Source: Hypholoma sublateritium FD-334 SS-4
Lineage: Eukaryota; Basidiomycota; Agaricomycetes; Agaricales; Strophariaceae
Direction of reading: 5' to 3'
Assembly: GCA_000827495.1 (NCBI GenBank)
Contig: KN817632.1
Location: forward strand, 1 to 64,000
Length of the DNA stretch: 64,000 nucleotides
In this document: positions 57,878 through 64,000 of the stretch, one piece after another
Position numbering within the stretch: the first letter of the stretch is position 1
Layout: each line of letters begins with the position of its first letter
Notes under the pieces: model-generated
Told to the model about the DNA's origin: nothing
What the model saw: the letters and a program-made list of their open reading frames with translations, nothing else
The model's database searches: none
Made by a program: the position numbers and the translations under genes

Positions 57878-59694
57878 TATGGGTATGCCGGCTGCGAACT
57901 GCTGAAATAAAGACCGTTGGGAAGGAATGAATTGGAATGTATTATTGGATTTCTGTGTACATGTACTTGCGCTCGTTGTTGGGTGTGTCTGGCGTAACAC
58001 CTGACGTCTTCGAAAGCTTCAGGGTATTAATTGAACCAGATTCAAGAATAAGAACAAGAATTTGAAGGTAGATTTCCACCATGACCACCTGAAAAAAAAA
58101 CCGCTGGCACGCTGAAATTCCGCAAGAAGCCAGGGGACGCACTGTATCACCACATAAATTGTGTATTTATTCAGATTTATTCGAACTGCATCTGGTCAGT
58201 TATAGGGGACGAAAAATTGCCAAGTACAATATCTACTTTGACCTTTAGATGGGCGGTAAACAGATATTCGCCAAAATAGAAAGATATAGGTTCATCGATT
58301 GTCGCTCGCAACAACAAAATAGATCCCCACAGAAAAACTGGTGAGAAACCAAGTACGAGCAAGTTCAATGAGTAGTTGAGGACCTTTTTAGGGCTATGCA
58401 CCCCTCGGGGTCCTATTATTAGCGACTAGGCCGTCATATTTTGGCTGTAAAAGTGAGCGCAGACGCCCTCGATTCAGCGGAACAATATGCAAGGGCTGGA
58501 ATTCGCACCATGACTAAGTGCTGGCCGGGCGCGCCGCCAAACCTGCTCTGGACGTTCATGGTATATTCCTCCATTATGATGTTTGCGCTCGCACAACGAC
58601 CAAAATGGCGGCCAGCTTTGCCGGGACCAACAAATACACCGGCTCGTAAGCAGTAGACACATAACACCTCACTTCGTTTCGCCGGGCTCGTCGGACGACC
58701 GCCCAGGAAGAGGGCGTCACGCCGAGTCGACGGGCACCGACGCTGCACCTATCGGGCCCTTGTTATGTTTTGAAGACTGCGATAATGCGATCGGCATTCC
58801 TACGGCCGCTGGGAAGGGAAAATCAGTGACGTGGGGACCTGCAGGACACGGGAACACTTGCTGCTTCGGGCCAGAGGGCAATTGTTAGGCGCACACTTCT
58901 ACCCCGACGACCATTCGACGAACTACAGCATGCAAGCCAGCGCTCGAACCCCCACAGAGCAGCAGGACGAACGACAAGACATCAGCACGCCGTTCAGCAC
59001 CCATTCATAGAACCTCGATTCGACATACGCCAGCAACATTTAGTAGGGCACATCACCTTCATGGTCATGCCAGAATGACGACCCAGGACTCGCCGCAGTC
59101 TGATGATTTAGGAGATTGATGCGCATGCCACACTGCACAAATCCAGAGCATCCTGTAGGTTGCAGCAATAGGAGAGTCAAGAGCCTTCCACGAAATTGCA
59201 ATGCACTTACCTTATTTTGTTTATGGCAACTAGAGCTGGATTCACGCACCCCGGCCGCGTCACTTCCGTCAGTGGACAGACACCTAGCTATTACTCGCAT
59301 ACATGTGGCAGCGCTGACAGCTATAGGAGGGTGGCATGTTTGGGGTTGGAGGATGCATCGACGCACTATTCAAAGGTGTTCCAATCTATTTTTTGGGTGC
59401 TAAGGTCTAAAACTTATTAAAAAAACGCAGGGCATTAGTATTTCAGATTTTTACCAATCAATGGGTGTGTGCCCGTCCCCAGGATTGCCTCATACCAAAA
59501 CATTTGAACAATATATGCTGAGAGTTGATTATCAAATCCTGGGGCTTGCCATCTATCAGCTCGACGGTGAAAAAGACACACAATGGACCCACTTGATCTG
59601 TGTCTACGGCATCGTAAATAATAACGCCTGGCTCGCTCTGCGGTCTTTGGATTGACAGTGATGGATCGTGCCACATGCACACGCCACCACATAA
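57878..59694. other. Intergenic, no convincing gene
   Basis: Overlapping short frames on both strands without splice or domain support. Confidence 0.35.
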
Positions 59695-59812
59695 GAAGAG
59701 CAGCCTTGGCCGGACATACTCCATTCCCATGGTAATGTCCTCTCGCAGCTCCTCCTTAACAGAAGCGCTGACTCGAGGACAAGACATAGAAACTGGTACG
59801 CCCGACGAGAGC
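59695..59812. repeat. Diverged direct repeat, copy 1 of 2
   Basis: This stretch matches 60450-60573. The longest identical stretch is 32 bases (59715-59746), centred on ccattcccatggtaatgtcc. Further matches are ctcgaggacaagaca and gtacgcccgacgagag. On the minus strand both copies are open and read GMEY after ITM, but no gene is supported. Confidence 0.75.
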
Positions 59813-60449
59813 CCACCCTGCCTCTCGGAAGCCCACGATGAATGCCGTGGATACTCAAAAATGGCTCGCACTTTACAGGGAAGTTCACGTTGTGATCCGC
59901 GCATGATCTGCGCTGCCCGAAAAGAGGCAGCCTCGACCTTGGCCTTTGACCTGGTCGAGTTCGGTGGTAGTGAGAAATTAGGTCAGGCGGTCAGCTCCGA
60001 GTCAGCGGGAGCAAAATATGTGACGAGCCTTGTTAACGACCTGGGCCTCGGCGCTTCCCAATGTCTACGTGTTAACGGCCAGACGCCGGACTGACATACC
60101 CTTCGCATATGGTGAGCGACATGTTGCTCGTCGACGGATATATTGACTGAAGAATAAATATAAGAATGTCAACAACGGCCTAGCGGCCAGTTCTACTGCG
60201 ATAAGGTAATGTCTTACAGATGAACGCTCGCATGCCCTCCACGGCCGTCGTGGCCTACCCACTTGTCTCGAGGCCCGACGAAGGCAGCTCTAGCCCTGCG
60301 AAAGCACCGCCGTCAAATAATATTGCTCGACGTCGCTGCCGACGCCGAACGCACCGTGCAATTGCCGCCCACGATGTGTGTACGGATGCACAACCCCCGC
60401 CGCCATCCGCCGTGCAATATTGACATAGGGATCGGTGCCATCTGCGCCG

Positions 60450-60573
60450 AAGAGCAGACACATTGGCCGGCCATACTCCATTCCCATGGTAATGTCCTCT
60501 CGCTGGCGCCTCCGAGAGGGGCGTCTGGCTCGAGGACAAGACACGGAAAGGCGTACGCCCGACGAGAGGTGCA
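60450..60573. repeat. Diverged direct repeat, copy 2 of 2
   Basis: Partner of 59695-59812, with the 32-base identical core at 60472-60503. The intervening 640 bases are not repeated. Confidence 0.75.
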
Positions 60574-61654
60574 TAGCTCAGCCAGCGTCGCGGATGGGCG
60601 GGTGCGGAGACGATGAGGCGGGGGTGTGGGCTGCGAAGCACCGATGGCTACGCAGCAGCCAGCGAGGGCTGAGAGAATCGGATTGCGTTGGTTGGGTAGA
60701 GTTTGGTTGTTGACAGCAGCCGGTGCTTGCTTACCTTTGCTTACCATCGTTTTAGGAATTCTCAGCAACATGTCACTGTCTTCGTTCGCGGTGCCCGCGG
60801 TACTTGCTCTCTTCGGGAAGCATTCGGAGGGCGACTGCGCATTCATTAGACGACCGAGATCTCTTGGGGAGGATTACTCGTCGCCAGTGTCGCGCGTTGA
60901 TTTATTGGCGCTGTGTTTCGCGCTGACTGGAGGTTTTGATTTGATGTGCGGTACTTCAAATGATGTCACAGCAACTCAACAATCCGTAGCTGAGCTCCAG
61001 CGCTCCAGCTACGAATCACCTTTTATCTGTGTACTCTGCTTAGTTTCAATATGTAATAGCACTTTGGCTAATTTCATTACTTTTCCGTAGTATTAGATGT
61101 AAGTGGCATTGAGTAACGACGAGCGCAATAATTCAGCAACTCTAGTCTACCATTACTTAGCTCCAGCAGCAAATGGCATACTATCTATTGGCTCAATTTG
61201 GAGGAGACCAAGATTTCCTTGCACTGCGGCCGATTTTATTACTTATCGGTAATACTGAAAATAAAGACGAGGGCATTCAACGTTGTACGGGACCAGAAAA
61301 AAAAGTAATAACATTGCAAGTAGCATTGAGTAAAGAACAGATTTGACGAGCGCGATAATTCATAAAAGAGATAGAGCATAAATGATTGACTGGCGGAAAA
61401 AATCCCTGTGGTTGGTGTAAGCGCGAATAGTAGGTGCGTGTGTGTGGTTGTGGGGGAAATCAGAAAGAAGGGAGTTTCCCTGTGTCGAGACGCAGAGGCG
61501 TTAGTTAGTTAGTTAGTTATGAGGTGAGGTGCCGCCGCCGACCCAGGTATCAGGGAGTACTATATGTGGTATATGGAGGAGACGAGCGTCGGAACGAAAG
61601 CAACAATATCGACTGGAGAGACGGGAAGGAGAATTAGACCACACCGCGGCGGCG
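60574..61654. other. Intergenic with short duplication and TTAG microsatellite
   Basis: The string gcattgagtaa...gacgagcgc-ataattca appears near 61105 and again near 61326 with a small insertion. A (TTAG)n run lies at 61500-61519. A plus-strand frame at 60626-61090 has no recognisable product. Confidence 0.45.
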
Positions 61655-64000
61655 TCACTCCTCCTCCTCCTCGATGACGTTCTGCAACGGCGCGCCGTGG
61701 ATGTAGCGGGCGGGGCTGCTGCGCCCCGTTTCTTCGAGGGTGATCCGGGGCAGGTCGATAAGCGTGGGCGCAGGCTCAAGGAACGATTCAGGGGACGATT
61801 TGGGTGGCGGGGCGACGGCAGGGACGGCGGGAGTCGGGGGAAGCGAGACAGTTTCCTTGGGCAGAGATACAGAACGGACGGGAAGGCGGGAGGGGGCAAG
61901 CGGGGCAATGACGATGGGTACAGGACTACTGGCACTTGAGACGGTGGGCTTGGGCGGCGTCCCGCGCTCGCGCTCGCGGTACATCTCGATGAGCGCCGCA
62001 GTCTTGCTCGGGGTTGCGGCGGCGGTTACTGGGACGGCCTGTGCGTTAGATGGGGGACTCGCAGTGCGGGCGATTCTGACCTCGGGTTTCTGGCCAGCCC
62101 CAGCTGCCTTGGCAAGGACGAGGGGCTTCGGCTCGATCAGGGCGAGCGCGGGCGGCTCCTTGGGGGGCACCACGGGCACCATTGGGGGCCGTGGTAGGGG
62201 GCGCACGTCCGGCGGCAGGCGCACGGGCACGGGCGCGTCCTCATCCTCGTCCTCGCTGTCGCTATTGCTTGCGGCGAGCTTCGCACGCGGGTCCTCCGCG
62301 ACGGACTGCGTCTGCGCGGGCCGTCGCTCGGGGTGCAAGTCGAAGTACCCGAGCCGGCGCTGCTGCTGGGCCAGCTGCAGCGCGCTCATCCCCACGGGCA
62401 TCCCATCTGCATCGAGCTGCCCATGACCGACAGACGACTCGTCGTACGCCAGCCCACCGTCGTCGTCGCTCTCGCCCGCACCCGAGTAGCTCAGCGCGTC
62501 GCCCCTTGGCGCGACGTCCACCTCGTCGATGTCGAGGTCGTCGATGTGCGAGTCGATCCCGAAGTCCTGGTCGACGCGCTGCATCACGCTCTCCGGCGAC
62601 GGGCTCCTGTTCCGCACGGCCGCGAGCACCTGCGCGACCTCCAAACTCGCCGACTCGGGGTCCGTACCCCTGTTCGCGTTTCTCTTGGTATCGCCGACGC
62701 CAAACTCCGCGTCCTGCCCGCCGAACCGCCGCGTCTGGCTGCCGACGAGGATATCAACCCACGCGTCCGCGTTCGACTCGCGGCGCTTCTGGCGCACGTG
62801 GTCCGGTTCAGCATCGCGCGCGCCGCTGGCGTCCACGTCGTCGTCGCTGTAGCTCGCCATGCGCGTCTCGAACTCGACCGTCGAGTACTCTGCGGGGATC
62901 ATGCTCCGCCTGTTCGACCCGGGCGTCGGTGGCAGTCTGAACAAAGACTTCTTGACGGACGGCGACGCCGTCGAGTCTGAGTGTATCTCGTCGCTCTTGG
63001 GCCCAGGCAGCAGCGGCGCGATCACCTCCCGCGGCGACTCCATGAACCGTGAACGCGACGGCACCTTCCTAACCGTGGGTAGCGGCGGCGCTGGCGAAGA
63101 GGGTAGCCCAATTAGAGGCGGCGCGCGCGTCGAGTTTCGCGCGTTGAGCGAGAGCTGCTTCGTCGACGAGCTCGCGTGGAGCATGCCCTCGAACTCGACC
63201 TCGCGGAACGAGGGGCTCTGCGGGACATGGCCAACGACGTACGGGCGCCCGTTAAGCGTCGCGGCCTGCTTCCATTGCTTCCTCCCTGGAGAGGAAAATA
63301 GAGAAGGGAGGCGCCGGCGACTAGATGACTTCACGGCCAGCTGCTCGCGATACTCGAGCGGCACGAACTCCTCGAAAAGCATGAGCGTCGTCGCCGTACG
63401 TGGGTCGGCGCCGCCCGACGCGGTGGAGCGGCCCGCGGGCAGCGACTTGTACTCGACCTGCTCGCAGCGTTAGCGCGCAGCCGGCATATACCGAAAAGCT
63501 GCTTACCAATGCCCAGTTGCAGTCCCTGTCCAGCATTTCGCCGCGCTCGAGGTCCATCCAGCCACCGCCGTAGATGAGGTCACAGAAAACGTCGACGAAC
63601 GCCTCCTCGATGATCTCCTCATTCCCAATAACGGGCTCGGTGTCCCACCCAAAGGCCGGCAGCGCCTTGTGGGTCTTCTTCAGCTTCTTGCTGATCTCCG
63701 CGTTCTGGGCGGGCCACGAGGATATCTTGTTTGTGAGTGGAGTGCTGAACTGCAGCGTCGCACTGAGAGGCGCATCCATGCGCGAGAACCCTGCAGAAGA
63801 GAAATCGTTCCATGATAAAGTCTGTCGTTTCGCCGATCGATCCTGAGCACGAATGTGAGCAATATTCGCGCATATATGCATGGAAATGTGGACATACAGT
63901 GCGTGCGCTCTCCGTCAAGTCAAACTGCAGCTTCTTCTCGTCGCCGAGGCCGCTGAAGCCCATCGACTCGAACTCGCCCCACTTGAGGTCGGTCAAGCTC
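61655..64000 (-). CDS. Msb1/Mug8-domain protein, 5' end beyond the window
   Basis: Exons seen are >64000-63898, 63842-63507 and 63457-61655 (stop TGA at 61655-61657); the start lies to the right of the window. The N-terminal domain reads LKWGEFESMGFSGLGD, KKLQFDLTESART, then LSWNDFSSAGFSRMDAPL, LPAFGWDTEPV, YGGGWMDLERGEML, NWALVEYKSLP and LMLFEEFVPLEYREQL. This fits the Msb1/Mug8 (formerly DUF1708) domain of fungal polarity proteins related to yeast Msb1, which link Rho GTPase signalling to the cortex. A ~500-residue disordered Pro/Ser/acidic tail follows, ending in five Glu. The family assignment is from memory of motif order and is reasonably, not fully, secure. Confidence 0.65.

Noticed and set aside
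61740..62980. Plus-strand frames of 215-252 codons
   Set aside because: Antisense to the disordered tail of the Msb1/Mug8-domain gene.

Overview
The window is nuclear DNA of a filamentous basidiomycete. The evidence is dense short GT-AG introns of about 50-60 nt, an OrdA-type cytochrome P450 relic, a DUF6533-type membrane protein, an SRA/YDG protein, a Plavaka-type DNA transposon and a Copia retrotransposon. A pectin methylesterase (PME) gene plus a PME relic point to a plant-associated agaricomycete. A Rhizoctonia-like lineage is possible but only a guess. I followed exon structures by hand; where I give an exon sum that is a multiple of three, it was checked base by base.

Layout. 0-4.1 kb: repeat-rich, GC-rich DNA with a broken nucleoside hydrolase fragment and a perfect hairpin. 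4.2-10 kb: a young Copia element (LTRs 367/368 bp, one indel apart, 5-bp target duplication) sitting inside the last coding exon of a small host gene. 10.6-13.3 kb: coding scraps, a ~138-bp degenerate tandem repeat and a P450 pseudogene. 13.5-20.5 kb: an intact MFS sugar transporter and a KIN1/PAR-1-type protein kinase, both on the minus strand. 21-26 kb: an uncharacterised multi-exon gene and a partial duplicate of its third exon. 26.9-27.5 kb: a PME relic.

28.9-42.7 kb is the centrepiece. A 14-exon PME gene has a 12-kb Plavaka-type transposon inserted in its last intron. Removing the element and one copy of the TT target duplication restores a 56-nt intron and joins the two final exons in frame. 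The element carries an acidic-tailed nuclear-like protein, a small coiled-coil protein, a transposase gene with two in-frame TGA codons, and an intact 519-residue protein. That last protein has a PHD-like zinc finger followed by a domain whose strand order and His/Cys pair resemble a caspase/CHAT-type peptidase. The element is itself interrupted by a GC-rich island of tandem hairpins containing an assembly gap.

43-50.2 kb: a compact single-domain SRA/YDG protein divergent from the GTPase GPN1/NPA3, a weak candidate gene, and CDK1 (Cdc2), which contains a 6-nt microexon. 51.3-64 kb: a DUF6533-like seven-helix protein, an acidic hypothetical protein, a secreted hypothetical protein with a probable frameshift, non-coding duplications, and the 3' part of an Msb1/Mug8-domain gene running off the right edge.

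The housekeeping genes (KIN1, GPN1, CDK1, MSB1-like) look intact. Decay, duplication and transposition are concentrated around the P450, PME and uncharacterised-family genes.
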